Below are positions 17,471-26,836 of a DNA stretch of 64,000 nucleotides, one piece after another (the first letter of the stretch is position 1; each line of letters starts with the position of its first letter). Position numbers and translations under genes: made by a program. This DNA comes from Flavobacterium sp. J27 (GTDB taxonomy: Bacteria > Bacteroidota > Bacteroidia > Flavobacteriales > Flavobacteriaceae): the NCBI RefSeq assembly GCF_004303025.1, contig NZ_PJQW01000006.1, positions 241,090 through 305,089 on the forward strand. The letters are read 5' to 3'. The notes under the pieces were generated by a model, which worked only from the letters and a program-made list of their open reading frames with translations, was not told where the DNA came from and did not search any database.

Positions 17471-17971
17471 TTATATTACTGCTTTTTTTAATGTGTTGAT
17501 TAATTTATTGTCATCGGCTTCAATGGCTTTAAACAAGACAATCTTCCCTTCCTTATTAACAATCATATATCTAGGAATCCAATCTAATTGTATTGCTGTT
17601 CCAAAAACCCCTTTCATACCGTCAGAAGTAAGATAATGTTCTCCTTTAACCTCGTATTTTTCAATGCCTTTTAGCCATGAGTCATAATTTTTATCCATTG
17701 AAATAAATACGTAAGTAGCTTCAGGAAATTCTTTTTGCAATGTTTTTACTTTTGGCATTCCTTTAATGCAATCTGGACACCAAGAAGCCCAAACATCTAT
17801 TACTATTGTTTTGCCTTTATATTTTTCTAAGATTTCTTTAAATGTAATTGTTTCTTTTGAAGTGGTTGTCATTACATTTTCTAAAGCTTCTTTTTTAAAT
17901 TCAGTATCTTGAGCATTTGAGCAAGAAGTAATGAATAATGCTAAGCTTAATAATGCGATTATTTTTTTCAT
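17471..17971 (-). CDS. TlpA-like thioredoxin-fold lipoprotein
   Basis: A 166-residue protein with lipobox 'LALFITSCSNAQ' and a TlpA/ResA-type thioredoxin domain. The redox motif is WCPDC at 64-68, inside 'VIDVWASWCPDCIKGMP'. The cis-Pro loop is 'LDWIPRYMIV'. It probably acts as a membrane-anchored periplasmic disulfide reductase. It lies 41 bp upstream of tpiA on the same strand. Confidence 0.9.
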   Translation of the reverse strand: MKKIIALLSLALFITSCSNAQDTEFKKEALENVMTTTSKETITFKEILEKYKGKTIVIDVWASWCPDCIKGMPKVKTLQKEFPEATYVFISMDKNYDSWLKGIEKYEVKGEHYLTSDGMKGVFGTAIQLDWIPRYMIVNKEGKIVLFKAIEADDNKLINTLKKAVI

Positions 17972-18065
17972 TTTAAATTTTTATTTAATCAAATGTAAGG
18001 TTTCCGTTTTTTATTTTTGTTAATTAAAAGTAAAAAGCAATCATTTTGTTAGAGGGCCAACTTTT

Positions 18066-18470
18066 TCATGGTGAAAAAATTGTAATTTGATATGATCTGC
18101 TAACTGAATTATTGCATAATATAGTATTAGTATCATTGCTGTTTGATTTTACAGTTGTAATAATTGTAAAATCATATACACCAAAAGAGGTTGGAGTACC
18201 ATTAAAATAGATATTAGTATCTGAAAACGTCACAGTAATACCTGGAGGAAAATTACCAGTAGTTTTGACTGAACTTATTGAGTATATACTATAACCAGAA
18301 TTTGTTACTCCAACTGATATTGTATCAGAATAGGTCATCGTTGCAAAACCGTTAGTTAGATTCCTTTCTTCAATAATATAAGGATGTCTATCGCTTGTGC
18401 AATCTGAAGTAGATGATTCACAGCTTAAAAGGAAAAAGAAAGAAGAGATAAAAAAAATAAAGGATTTCAT
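18066..18470 (-). CDS. Hypothetical lipoprotein
   Basis: A 134-residue lipoprotein ('SSFFFLLSCESSTSDC', Cys 17). After the lipobox comes a short Ser/Thr-rich stretch. Then there is a single Ig-like or putative-Ig (He_PIG-like) beta domain: 'TGNFPPGITVTFSDTNIYFNGTPTSFGVYDFTI' has the look of such repeats. It lies 2 bp downstream of the BT_3928-family gene and is probably translated with it. The function is unknown. Confidence 0.6.
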   Translation of the reverse strand: MKSFIFFISSFFFLLSCESSTSDCTSDRHPYIIEERNLTNGFATMTYSDTISVGVTNSGYSIYSISSVKTTGNFPPGITVTFSDTNIYFNGTPTSFGVYDFTIITTVKSNSNDTNTILCNNSVSRSYQITIFSP

Positions 18471-18472
18471 TA

Positions 18473-19579
18473 TTATAAATTTATATTATCAATATCATTA
18501 AAATGAACTTTTTGAACAATTGTTCCTTTTTCCAAAACTACGATTCCAGGATTTGCTCTTACAATGGTTTTTAAAGTGGTAGGATCACAAAAATAATAGT
18601 CAAAGGTAAGGTTAAATTCTTTTTTAAACCCCTCTTTTAAGGCATCATCAGAAGCAGTTAAACCAATTACTTGATAGCCTTTAGCGGTTGCTTTTTGATT
18701 AAAAGCCTCTAATTTTTTCATACCTTTTTCTTTTGATTTATTCAAATCATAAGTAATTAGTAGCACTACTTTTGGTTCTTCCAAAATACTTTCAACATAA
18801 TTTGCACCGTCTTTTTCAATTGTAAAATCATGAATAGGTGGAATGTATCCTTCTACAATGACTTTATCTTTTCTGTCCACAAATTCGGCACCTTCTGGCA
18901 CTTTATTGTCCATTACATCTGCATATGGAATTTCGGTTTCTACTCCGTTTATTTTATAAATAAATACCATTTCATATTCACTTTTTGGAGCGCCTTCCGG
19001 AATTTCCATTCCTTTTTGAATATTGTTTCCTACTTTATAAGCTCTGAAATCTTTTATGGGTAAGTGCTGTAATACATAGAAAGCCATAAATAAACATAAT
19101 GAATAAGCTCCTAAAACGGTTAAATTTAAAGCGGACTTACCGAATAGTGGTTTGATAAACTTTTGTCCAAAGAAAAGGATAATAACAAGAAACAATAAAA
19201 TTAAATCTTTGATAAATGATTCAAATGGAGTTAATTTTAAAGCATCTCCAAAACAGCCACAATCTTTTACTTTATCGAAATACCATGAATAAAATGTTAG
19301 AAATGTAAAAAAAACAATCATTAAAAGTAAACTCCAAACCGTAAATTTTGTTTTAAATCCAATGAGTAACATGACTCCTAAAACGACTTCAAAAACGACT
19401 ATGAAACAAGCTATTATTAATGCAAACGGAATTAAAAACTCCATATTTAGCACGTTTGCGTTGAAGTATTCTTCTAATTTATATGAAAACCCTAACGGAT
19501 CATTTAATTTAATTAAACCAGAAATTATAAATAATATGCCTACTAAAATTCGGGCTGTTTGTGTAATTATATTTTTCAT
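18473..19579 (-). CDS. BT_3928 family DoxX-like membrane protein with C-terminal thioredoxin-like domain
   Basis: About 368 residues from the ATG at 19579 ('MKNIITQTARILVGILFIISG'). The 11 codons upstream are not conserved-looking. The N-terminal half has four to five membrane segments of the DoxX/MauE type, with 'SGLIKLNDPLGFSYKLEEYF' and 'KVKDCGCFGDALKLTPFESF', both hallmarks of this Bacteroidota family. The C-terminal half is a periplasmic thioredoxin-like domain ('KVVLLITYDLNKSKEKG' to 'NPGIVVLEKGTIV') without a CxxC. It probably takes part in envelope redox or protein maturation. Confidence 0.88.
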   Translation of the reverse strand: MKNIITQTARILVGILFIISGLIKLNDPLGFSYKLEEYFNANVLNMEFLIPFALIIACFIVVFEVVLGVMLLIGFKTKFTVWSLLLMIVFFTFLTFYSWYFDKVKDCGCFGDALKLTPFESFIKDLILLFLVIILFFGQKFIKPLFGKSALNLTVLGAYSLCLFMAFYVLQHLPIKDFRAYKVGNNIQKGMEIPEGAPKSEYEMVFIYKINGVETEIPYADVMDNKVPEGAEFVDRKDKVIVEGYIPPIHDFTIEKDGANYVESILEEPKVVLLITYDLNKSKEKGMKKLEAFNQKATAKGYQVIGLTASDDALKEGFKKEFNLTFDYYFCDPTTLKTIVRANPGIVVLEKGTIVQKVHFNDIDNINL

Positions 19580-19656
19580 GAAATGTGTTTTTTCAAAGTT
19601 ACTTTTTTTCAAAGTTGCAATTTGTAAATAAGATGTTAATCTCTTTAAAAGAAGTA

Positions 19657-20199
19657 TTATTCTGCTTTTCCTAGATGAATTAAAGCAAAAACTGCATAGT
19701 TAATCATGTCTTGATAATTAGCATCGATACCTTCTGAGACAATCGTTTTTCCTTGATTATCTTCAATTTGTTTCACACGTAATAATTTTTGTAAAATTAA
19801 ATCGGTTAAACTGCTCACACGCATATCTCTCCATGCTTCACCATAATCATGATTTTTATCTTCCATTAATTTTTTGGTAAGCGCAATTTTAGTATCATAT
19901 AATTGCACGGCATCTTCAAAATTTAAATCAGGTTGGGTAGCAATGCCTTTCTCAATTTGGATTAAAGCCATGATACAATAGTTAATAATACCAATAAATT
20001 CTGAAGTTTCATCTTCATCAATTTTGCGAACTTCATTTTCTTGTAGTCCTCTAATGCGTTGTGCTTTGATGAATATTTGATCTGTTAAAGAAGGTAATCG
20101 TAAAATGCGCCAAGCCGTTCCATAATCTTTTGTTTTTTTGGTAAACAAATCGCGACATATTGTAATTATGGTATCATATTGTAGTGAAGTATTCTTCAT
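19657..20199 (-). CDS. DUF1599 domain-containing protein
   Basis: A 180-residue cytosolic protein made of two similar halves: 'KKTKDYGTAWRILRLPSLTDQI' and 'KNHDYGEAWRDMRVSSLTDLIL'. This internal duplication is typical of DUF1599, whose biochemical function is not known to me. It is the first gene of the minus-strand cluster leading to tpiA and is divergent from folP, 125 bp away. Confidence 0.93.
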   Translation of the reverse strand: MKNTSLQYDTIITICRDLFTKKTKDYGTAWRILRLPSLTDQIFIKAQRIRGLQENEVRKIDEDETSEFIGIINYCIMALIQIEKGIATQPDLNFEDAVQLYDTKIALTKKLMEDKNHDYGEAWRDMRVSSLTDLILQKLLRVKQIEDNQGKTIVSEGIDANYQDMINYAVFALIHLGKAE

Positions 20200-20324
20200 T
20201 TATTCGGTATATTTGTATGAAATTTTTTCAAAAATAAAGAATATAGTATTAAGATAGAAGTATTCGATATAAAGATTTTTCTATTTTATGTTACAAAACC
20301 TCATAATAAACTGTAAACTCTTTT

Positions 20325-21152
20325 ATGACGATTAATTGTAAAGGAAATTTAATAGACTTAAGTATTCCTAAAGTAATGGGAATTTTAAACACAACACCCG
20401 ATTCATTTTATGATGGCGGGAAGTATAAAAATGATAAAGCTATTTTAGATCAGGTAGAAAAAATGCTATTTGACGGAGCTACTTTTATAGATATAGGAGC
20501 TTATTCTACTCAACCTGGAGCTACTTTTGTATCTGAAAATGAGGAAATAAATCGTTTGTTACCCATGATTGATTTGTTACTTGCAAAGTTTCCTGAAATA
20601 GTGCTCTCTGTGGATACATTTCGAAGTAATGTGGCCAAAAAAGCCGTAAATAACGGTGTTGTACTTGTTAATGATATTGCAGCAGGATTGTTAGACGAAA
20701 ATATGTTATCAACTGTTGCGGAGTTACAAGTGCCTTATATTATGATGCATATGAAAGGTAATCCGCAAACCATGCAATCTTTAACAGAATATGACGATGT
20801 GGTAAAAGATATGTTGTTTTATTTTTCAGAACGGATACAAAAAGCAAGAAGTTTAGGCATTCATGATCTTGTTATTGATCCAGGTTTTGGTTTCGCAAAA
20901 ACACTGGCGCACAATTATGAAATTGTGAAAAAATTAAATTATTTTAGTATCTTAGAACTACCTATTCTAGTGGGTATTTCTAGAAAATCAATGGTGTATA
21001 AATTATTAGAAACTAGTCCAAAAGAAGCTTTGAACGGAACGACTGTTATAAATACTATTGCTTTACAAAAAGGAGCTTCTATTTTAAGAGTTCACGATGT
21101 TAAAGAAGCGATTGAATGTATTACCATTTTTGAAGAACTAAAAAGATATTAA
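20325..21152 (+). CDS. folP: Dihydropteroate synthase
   Basis: A 275-residue folate-pathway enzyme that joins p-aminobenzoate and dihydropterin pyrophosphate. Signatures are 'VMGILNTTPDSFYDGGKY', 'FIDIGAYSTQPGA', 'LSVDTFRSNVAKKAV', 'VNDIAAGLLD', 'MMHMKGNPQTMQ', 'DPGFGFAKT' and 'GISRKSMVYKLL'. It is the target of sulfonamides in other bacteria. It has the normal length and an ATG start. The next gene is 19 bp downstream on the same strand. Confidence 0.97.
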   Translation: MTINCKGNLIDLSIPKVMGILNTTPDSFYDGGKYKNDKAILDQVEKMLFDGATFIDIGAYSTQPGATFVSENEEINRLLPMIDLLLAKFPEIVLSVDTFRSNVAKKAVNNGVVLVNDIAAGLLDENMLSTVAELQVPYIMMHMKGNPQTMQSLTEYDDVVKDMLFYFSERIQKARSLGIHDLVIDPGFGFAKTLAHNYEIVKKLNYFSILELPILVGISRKSMVYKLLETSPKEALNGTTVINTIALQKGASILRVHDVKEAIECITIFEELKRY

Positions 21153-21171
21153 AAATAGAATCAATTACCCT

Positions 21172-21903
21172 ATGAAATCAAATGTAATAAAAAGTGTCTT
21201 GCTTATTGGAATAATAACTTTTTTGTATTCTTGTAAAAAAGAAGACGTTTTGTTGCCACAAGCGAATATTTCTGTTATGAATACTATTGAAGACCATTCT
21301 CCGATTTATTTTTTTTATAAAACTAATGAAACGGATACTTTGGTAACTGTAAATGCTAAAAACAGCATTAGTACAACCAATTGGATTTTTAACATTGACA
21401 AGCGTTTGCCGTTGTATTTAATTATTCCAGAAATTAAAGTTCTACAATCAAAAAAGAAACGAGCAAGTCATACCAATGAGGAAGCGATGAATGTGTTTTC
21501 TTATTCTGATAGTATTGCTAAAAATTTAGCCTTTTTACCGTTTACCGATGTACAATATAAATATGACAAAGACTTTTCTAAATTTTATATTAAAGAGCAT
21601 AGTGATTTGTATCTGAACTATTTCAACTTAACGGTTAATTTCAATAAGCATAACCAAATAACAGTTGATGGAAATGATGTTGAAAGAGAAGAATTTATTG
21701 CTTTTATTAAAGATTTTGCAGATTTTATGAGTGGTGGAAAAACGACTATTATTCATTTGAATTTTGACAAAAGGCTAACGTATGAGGATTATTTGCAAAA
21801 TAAGATTTTGGCTTGGCAATTAACCTCAGAAAAGGTTCAGTTGTCTTCTTACGAATTCATTTACGATGAAGAACAGTTGCCTGAGTGTGGTTGTAAATTG
21901 TAA
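21172..21903 (+). CDS. Hypothetical lipoprotein
   Basis: A 243-residue lipoprotein ('GIITFLYSCKKEDVLLP', Cys 21) of a type seen downstream of folP in Flavobacteriaceae. The body has no motif I can name. It contains 'NWIFNIDKRLPLYLIIPEI' and 'TTIIHLNFDKRLTYEDYLQ', and ends in 'EEQLPECGCKL' with two close cysteines. The ExbD-like shape of 'HLNFDKRLTYEDYL' is suggestive but weak. It is probably co-transcribed with folP. Confidence 0.7.
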   Translation: MKSNVIKSVLLIGIITFLYSCKKEDVLLPQANISVMNTIEDHSPIYFFYKTNETDTLVTVNAKNSISTTNWIFNIDKRLPLYLIIPEIKVLQSKKKRASHTNEEAMNVFSYSDSIAKNLAFLPFTDVQYKYDKDFSKFYIKEHSDLYLNYFNLTVNFNKHNQITVDGNDVEREEFIAFIKDFADFMSGGKTTIIHLNFDKRLTYEDYLQNKILAWQLTSEKVQLSSYEFIYDEEQLPECGCKL

Positions 21904-21921
21904 AAAGTCGATTATAGACAT

Positions 21922-21956
21922 AAAAAAAGGTATCAAAATTTTGATACCTTTTTTTT
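21922..21956. terminator. Bidirectional intrinsic terminator
   Basis: A perfect palindrome GGTATCAAAATTTTGATACC at 21929-21948 flanked by an A-run on the left and a T-run on the right. It separates the convergent genes at 21172-21903 and 21977-22471 and serves both. Confidence 0.88.
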
Positions 21957-21976
21957 ATTTAAAATTCTATTTTTAT

Positions 21977-22471
21977 TTATTTGAATTCCGACATAACATC
22001 GTCAGCTTTTTTCTTGTTTTTACCATTAGCCGCTTTTTTTTCAAATAATTTATCGATTTGGTTTAAAGTAAATGCTTTAGAAACACCAGTTACTTCATTG
22101 TTTTTGTTTTTACTCATAAACTGTACAAAAGTACGATCTAAGTTTTTAGAATAATGTAACCAAACAAACTGGTTTGGTAATTCTAGTTTAATATCTAATA
22201 ATGGATCAGCATTAAAACCAGAAACAATAATTTCTTGAAGTTTAGCAAAATCATTATCAATATCTTTAAACCAGAAAGAACGTGTATTTGTTTCTTCTTC
22301 TTTTTCTACGTTTTTGTAGAAGAACGTATATTCATTACCTTCATTTTGAATAAACATATCATTTTGGCCAATGGAACCTAATCTTACTACAGGTGTAGTT
22401 TCAATCACTTTAATTTGGGCAAAGGCAATACAATTAGCGATTAATGCAAGGGCAATAATGACTTTTTTCAT
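21977..22471 (-). CDS. Hypothetical secreted protein
   Basis: A 164-residue protein with a signal peptide (MKKVIIALALIANCIAFAQ). The mature part has a mixed beta pattern with 'NEYTFFYKNVEKEEE', 'SFWFKDIDNDFAKLQEII' and 'YSKNLDRTFVQFM', followed by a basic Lys-rich tail ('KKAANGKNKKKADD'). I do not recognise a family. It looks like a periplasmic protein conserved among flavobacteria, but that cannot be checked here. Confidence 0.7.
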   Translation of the reverse strand: MKKVIIALALIANCIAFAQIKVIETTPVVRLGSIGQNDMFIQNEGNEYTFFYKNVEKEEETNTRSFWFKDIDNDFAKLQEIIVSGFNADPLLDIKLELPNQFVWLHYSKNLDRTFVQFMSKNKNNEVTGVSKAFTLNQIDKLFEKKAANGKNKKKADDVMSEFK

Positions 22472-22595
22472 AACTTTTATCAGTTTGGGTTAAGTGTTAT
22501 TTATTTTTGCTAAATATATGTTAAAAATTAATACTGGCAAAAAAAAAATGAGTGAAATAGACAATTAGTATGTATTTGTAAAAAATAAAATATAG

Positions 22596-22619
22596 ATATC
22601 AAGGAGTTATCTTTGATAC
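22596..22619 (-). terminator. Probable terminator after rlmH
   Basis: ATATCAA (22596-22602) and TTGATAC (22613-22619) pair with one G-T wobble. On the minus strand the stem is followed by a T-rich run. It begins 4 bp after the rlmH stop codon. Confidence 0.5.
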
Positions 22620-22623
22620 TTTT

Positions 22624-23097
22624 TTATTGATGATGATAGGGTTCATTTCTTAAAATTGTAAATCCTCTGTAAATTTGTTCGATAACAAATAAACGTACCA
22701 TCTGATGAGAAAAAGTCATTTCTGATAACGAGACTTTTCCAACCGATTGTTTATAAACAGTTTCACTAAAGCCATATGGACCACCAATGACAAAGACTAA
22801 AGTTTTAATTCCTGCATTCATCTTTTTTTGTAAAAATTCGGAGAAACCTACACTTGAAAATGTTTTCCCATTCTCATCTAAAAGAATCAAATGATCAGTT
22901 GCTGTAATTTTGGAAAGAATCAATTCGCCTTCTTTTTCTTTTTGTTGGGCTTCACTTAAATTCTTTACGTTTTTTATATCGGGAATAATTTCTACATCAA
23001 ATTTTACATAAAAACCTAAACGCTTGGTATACTCATCAATTAAAGCTTGTAAGTTTTTATTATCTGTTTTTCCGATGGTTAGTAATTTGATGTTCAT
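22624..23097 (-). CDS. rlmH: 23S rRNA (pseudouridine(1915)-N3)-methyltransferase RlmH
   Basis: A 157-residue SPOUT-family methyltransferase that modifies pseudouridine 1915 in helix 69 of 23S rRNA. Signatures are 'HLILLDENGKTFSSVGFSEFL', the SAM-binding knot 'LVFVIGGPYGFSETVYKQ', 'ISLSEMTFSHQMVRLFVIEQIYRG'-type segment and the C-terminal 'NEPYHHQ'. The length is normal. Confidence 0.97.
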   Translation of the reverse strand: MNIKLLTIGKTDNKNLQALIDEYTKRLGFYVKFDVEIIPDIKNVKNLSEAQQKEKEGELILSKITATDHLILLDENGKTFSSVGFSEFLQKKMNAGIKTLVFVIGGPYGFSETVYKQSVGKVSLSEMTFSHQMVRLFVIEQIYRGFTILRNEPYHHQ

Positions 23098-23183
23098 GAA
23101 AGCAATTTGTCAATATGATAATTTGTTAATTCGAAAAGCATTAAATTCCAAATGGTTAATATTACTTTTTTTATTTTAATTAT

Positions 23184-23663
23184 TTATTTTGGAGCATTTA
23201 TACCAAAACTAAAATATTTATTTTTGGTTAAATTTATTCCACCATGAAAATAATTACTACCTCCTCCAGCAACTCTATACCATTTTGTCTCCCAACTATT
23301 ATTCTTAATGTTATCCTCATTAATTCCTAATACATATACAGTTTTATCTCCATTTTTATCGATTGAAGCACAAAATTGTCTTTTATATTTTCTTAAATCG
23401 ATTTCAAATTCTTTTTCATAAGGATTAACATTTTCTTTACTCTTTTTGTTTAATTCTTTTATTGCTTGTGACAAAAGTTCTTCTGTTTGTAAAACCTCTT
23501 TTTTTGTTAAATCAAATGAGTTTTTTTCAATCTCATCGCAAACTAGCGCTATATAATTTTTTCTTTGAGAGTTTTGTATTAATTTTTCAGATAAATCTTC
23601 TTTTGATTTATTACAACTAACTAAAAAGAATAAAAAATATAAGAAAATTATATGGGTTTTCAT
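23184..23663 (-). CDS. Hypothetical lipoprotein
   Basis: A 159-residue lipoprotein ('YFLFFLVSCNKSKEDLS', Cys 17). An amphipathic, charged helical region (residues 25-85, many Lys/Glu) precedes a short beta-rich C-terminus with 'ASIDKNGDKTVYVLGINEDN' and 'YRVAGGGSNYFHGGINLTKN'. The pattern of 'NGDK.VYVN' followed by 'GG..YF...IN...' is seen in small lipoproteins of unknown role in flavobacteria. It lies 22 bp downstream of uvrA. Confidence 0.65.
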   Translation of the reverse strand: MKTHIIFLYFLFFLVSCNKSKEDLSEKLIQNSQRKNYIALVCDEIEKNSFDLTKKEVLQTEELLSQAIKELNKKSKENVNPYEKEFEIDLRKYKRQFCASIDKNGDKTVYVLGINEDNIKNNSWETKWYRVAGGGSNYFHGGINLTKNKYFSFGINAPK

Positions 23664-23685
23664 TAGAATTAATATTTATTATAAA

Positions 23686-26478
23686 TTACAATTTCTCCTT
23701 CAAATATTTCCCTGTAACCGAATTCTTATTTTTAACAACTTCTTCGGGTGTACCAAAAGCAATTAATTGACCACCGTTTTCACCCCCTTCTGGACCAATA
23801 TCAATAATATAATCGGCACATTTTATCAAATCTAAATTGTGTTCAATGACGATAATGGAATGTCCTTTTTCTAGCAAAGCTTCAAAAGATTGTAGCAATT
23901 TTTTAATATCATGGAAATGTAAACCTGTCGTTGGTTCGTCAAAAACAAATAAGGCTTTATCTTTTATCGTTCCTTTTACCAAAAAGGAAGCTAATTTTAT
24001 ACGTTGGGCTTCACCACCAGAAAGAGTGGAAGATGATTGTCCTAATTGCACATAACCTAAACCTACATCTTGTAATGGTTGTAGTTTTTGAGTAATTTTG
24101 GTTTGTTTGTGAAGGGTAAAAAAGGCTACTGCATCATCAATTGTCATTTTTAAAATATCATCTATATTTTTACCTTCAAAAGTAACCTCTAAGATTTCTT
24201 TTTTGAAGCGTTTTCCATTACATGTTTCACATTCTAAGTGAACATCGGCCATAAATTGCATTTCTATAGTTACTTCACCATCTCCTTTACAGGTTTCACA
24301 ACGACCTCCATCTACGTTAAATGAAAAATGTTTGGCTTGATATCCTCTTAATTTGGAAATGTTTTGCTTTGAAAATAAATCCCTGATGTCGTCATAGGCT
24401 TTTATGTAAGTAACAGGATTAGAACGTGAACTTCTACCAATCGGATTTTGGTCTACATATTCAATATGTTTAATGTTTGCAAAACTACCACTTAACTCGG
24501 TAAACTGACCTGCTTTTTCACCTACTCCTTCTAATTTTTTTTGAATAGCAGGGAATAAAATTTTCTTTACCAAAGTACTTTTTCCACTACCAGAAACACC
24601 AGTAATTACGGTAAGACAATCTAATGGGAAAGTAAAATCCTGATTTTTAAGATTGTTTTCTCGTGCTCCGATAACATCTATATGATTTTTAAACTTTCTG
24701 CGTTTTTGAGGAACAGTAATGGCTTCTTTTCCATTTAAATATTTAGCTGTTAAAGAATCTGCTCTTATGATTTCTTCATAAGTACCTTGCGCCACTAATT
24801 GACCTCCAAAAGTACCTGCTTCTGGACCAATATCAATAATCATATCTGCCGCTTTCATAATATCTTCATCATGTTCTACTACAATAACGGTATTTCCTAA
24901 ATCGCGAAGATTCTTTAATACATCTATTAAACGCTCTGTGTCTTTTGGGTGTAATCCAATACTTGGTTCATCTAAAATATACATGGAACCCACTAAACTA
25001 CTTCCTAATGATGTAGCCAAATTAATACGTTGCGATTCTCCTCCAGAAAGAGAAGCCGAATTTCGGTTTAATGTTAAATAGCTTAAACCTACATTTGCCA
25101 GAAAACCTAAGCGATTGTTGATTTCAATAAGTAATCGTTTGGCTACTTTAGCATCGTATTCATTAAGTTCTAATTTTTTAAAGAACTCAATTAAATTAAC
25201 GATAGGTAAATCTACTAATTCGGTAATCGTGTGATTGGCAATTTTAATATTGTTTGCTTCAGGACGCAATCTTTTTCCTTTGCACTGCGTGCATTTGGTT
25301 TTCCCTCTATAACGAGATAATAAGACACGATTCTGAATTTTATAGTTCTTTTCTTCTAATTCGGTAAAGAAATCATGTAAACCTATAAAATATTTGTTTC
25401 CATCCCAAATGAGTTGCTTTTGTTCTTTTGTTAGTTCAAAGAATGATTTGTGAATTGGGAAATCAAATTTGTAAGCATTGTTTACCAATTGATCTCTAAA
25501 CCAACTCATGCTATCGCCTCTCCAAGGGAAAATAGCGTTTTCATATACAGATAAAGAGGTGTTTGGTATGACTAAATCTTCATCAATCCCAATTATATTT
25601 CCATAACCCTCGCATTTTGGACACGCGCCGTATGGATTGTTGAAACTGAACAAATGAACATTTGGTTCTAAGAATGTCATACCATCCAATTCAAAGTTTG
25701 AACTGTAATGATGTCTTTTTTGAGTGGCCAATTCTTGTAAGTAACAGGCACCTTTACCTTCGTAAAAAGCAGTTTGAATGGCATCTGCTAATCGATTGTA
25801 AAATTCTTCTTCTTCTTTTACAACAATACGATCTATAATTAAAAATAGTTCTTTTTCTAAGGTTTTTGTAGTAGGTGTAAATTCGTCCAAACGAACCATT
25901 TCATTATCTACTAAAATACGAGCAAAGCCTTGCTGAAGCAATACCTTCAATTTATCTTCCAAAGGTCTGCCTTTTTCTAAATGAATAGGAGCTAGCAATA
26001 GCCATTTTGAATCTAATTCAAAAGTTTTAATGTCTTGCACTACATCTGTCACAGTGTCTTTTTTTACTTCTTTGCCTGAAATAGGAGAGTAGGTTTTACC
26101 AATTCTTGCATATAAAAGTTTTAAATAATCATATATTTCTGTAGAAGTACCTACTGTAGAGCGTGCATTAGTGGTGTTTACTTTCTGTTCAATAGCAATA
26201 GCTGGAGCTATACCTTTTATGTATTCAACTTTTGGTTTGTCTAAACGACCTAAAAATTGTCTGGCATAAGAAGATAAGCTCTCTACATATCGTCTTTGTC
26301 CTTCTGCATATAAGGTGTCAAAAGCCAAACTAGATTTTCCTGAACCAGATAAACCAGTAATTACAACTAGTTTGTTTCTTGGTATTGCTACATCCAAATT
26401 CTTTAGGTTATGCAATTGTGCTCCTTTAATAAGAATATTTTTCTTTGGTTCTAGTTTTGAAAAGTCGGTTTTTATCAT
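23686..26478 (-). CDS. uvrA: Excinuclease ABC subunit UvrA
   Basis: A 930-residue DNA-damage recognition ATPase of nucleotide excision repair. It has two ABC cassettes: Walker A near residue 45 ('[14 protein letters not shown]') and in the second half ('[13 protein letters not shown]'), with two LSGGE signatures ('[12 protein letters not shown]', '[15 protein letters not shown]'). Zinc-binding cysteine pairs are 'CPKCEGYG' with 'CTQCKGKR' and 'CETCKGDG' with 'CETCNGKR'. It is full length with an intact start at 26478. It is divergent from the beta-glucan locus. Confidence 0.98.
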   Translation of the reverse strand: MIKTDFSKLEPKKNILIKGAQLHNLKNLDVAIPRNKLVVITGLSGSGKSSLAFDTLYAEGQRRYVESLSSYARQFLGRLDKPKVEYIKGIAPAIAIEQKVNTTNARSTVGTSTEIYDYLKLLYARIGKTYSPISGKEVKKDTVTDVVQDIKTFELDSKWLLLAPIHLEKGRPLEDKLKVLLQQGFARILVDNEMVRLDEFTPTTKTLEKELFLIIDRIVVKEEEEFYNRLADAIQTAFYEGKGACYLQELATQKRHHYSSNFELDGMTFLEPNVHLFSFNNPYGACPKCEGYGNIIGIDEDLVIPNTSLSVYENAIFPWRGDSMSWFRDQLVNNAYKFDFPIHKSFFELTKEQKQLIWDGNKYFIGLHDFFTELEEKNYKIQNRVLLSRYRGKTKCTQCKGKRLRPEANNIKIANHTITELVDLPIVNLIEFFKKLELNEYDAKVAKRLLIEINNRLGFLANVGLSYLTLNRNSASLSGGESQRINLATSLGSSLVGSMYILDEPSIGLHPKDTERLIDVLKNLRDLGNTVIVVEHDEDIMKAADMIIDIGPEAGTFGGQLVAQGTYEEIIRADSLTAKYLNGKEAITVPQKRRKFKNHIDVIGARENNLKNQDFTFPLDCLTVITGVSGSGKSTLVKKILFPAIQKKLEGVGEKAGQFTELSGSFANIKHIEYVDQNPIGRSSRSNPVTYIKAYDDIRDLFSKQNISKLRGYQAKHFSFNVDGGRCETCKGDGEVTIEMQFMADVHLECETCNGKRFKKEILEVTFEGKNIDDILKMTIDDAVAFFTLHKQTKITQKLQPLQDVGLGYVQLGQSSSTLSGGEAQRIKLASFLVKGTIKDKALFVFDEPTTGLHFHDIKKLLQSFEALLEKGHSIIVIEHNLDLIKCADYIIDIGPEGGENGGQLIAFGTPEEVVKNKNSVTGKYLKEKL

Positions 26479-26607
26479 GATAAAATGTAAAGAAATGCAA
26501 AGATAATTAATCTATAATTAGTTCTCAACATGCATGGCGTTCATTTTGTTAGAAGTAACAAAATTTTAAAAAAATGTAAATAATGTGAAGCTTTCGAAGT
26601 TTTAACT

Positions 26608-26626
26608 ACCTATACAATACCTATAC
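26608..26626 (+). promoter_or_regulatory. ACCTATAC direct repeat pair
   Basis: ACCTATAC occurs at 26608-26615 and again at 26619-26626, 11 bp apart from start to start (one helical turn). The same octamer occurs twice upstream of susC at 30985-31012. Each pair lies about 200 bp before its gene. It is a candidate site for the HTH regulator encoded between the two promoters. Confidence 0.45.
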
Positions 26627-26698
26627 GAAACCGTTGTAAATACTTGTTGTTGTATGCTTTTTTTGTTTTTTTTTGCCACTATAAAAGCACAATTTGTC

Positions 26699-26745
26699 AA
26701 GATTTTTGTAAGGTTTAGGTTGAGTTAAAAATAAATGTTTTTTTG
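26699..26745 (+). promoter_or_regulatory. Conserved promoter-proximal module shared with susC
   Basis: From 26699 the sequence aligns without gaps for 35 bases to 31048 onward (26 identities by eye). After a 1-base indel the match continues through ATGTTTTTTT. Both stretches begin AAGATTTTT and contain TTAAAAATA. The two copies lie upstream of the two glycan-binding/uptake genes of the same locus. Confidence 0.4.
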
Positions 26746-26836
26746 TATAGTTTCTATAACAATCATTTTGTAAAAGCATACCTCTTAAGTTTTAAATTTA
26801 ATTATTCTTAATTTTTAACTAATTTAAAAACATATT

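Larger units (their letters stand above)
26479..26836. other. Divergent intergenic region with promoter signals for the beta-glucan locus
   Basis: 358 bases between uvrA (minus) and the first gene of the glucan locus (plus), with no coding potential. It holds a pair of ACCTATAC direct repeats (26608-26626). It also holds a stretch near 26699-26745 that resembles the region upstream of the locus susC. No terminator is seen. Confidence 0.55.
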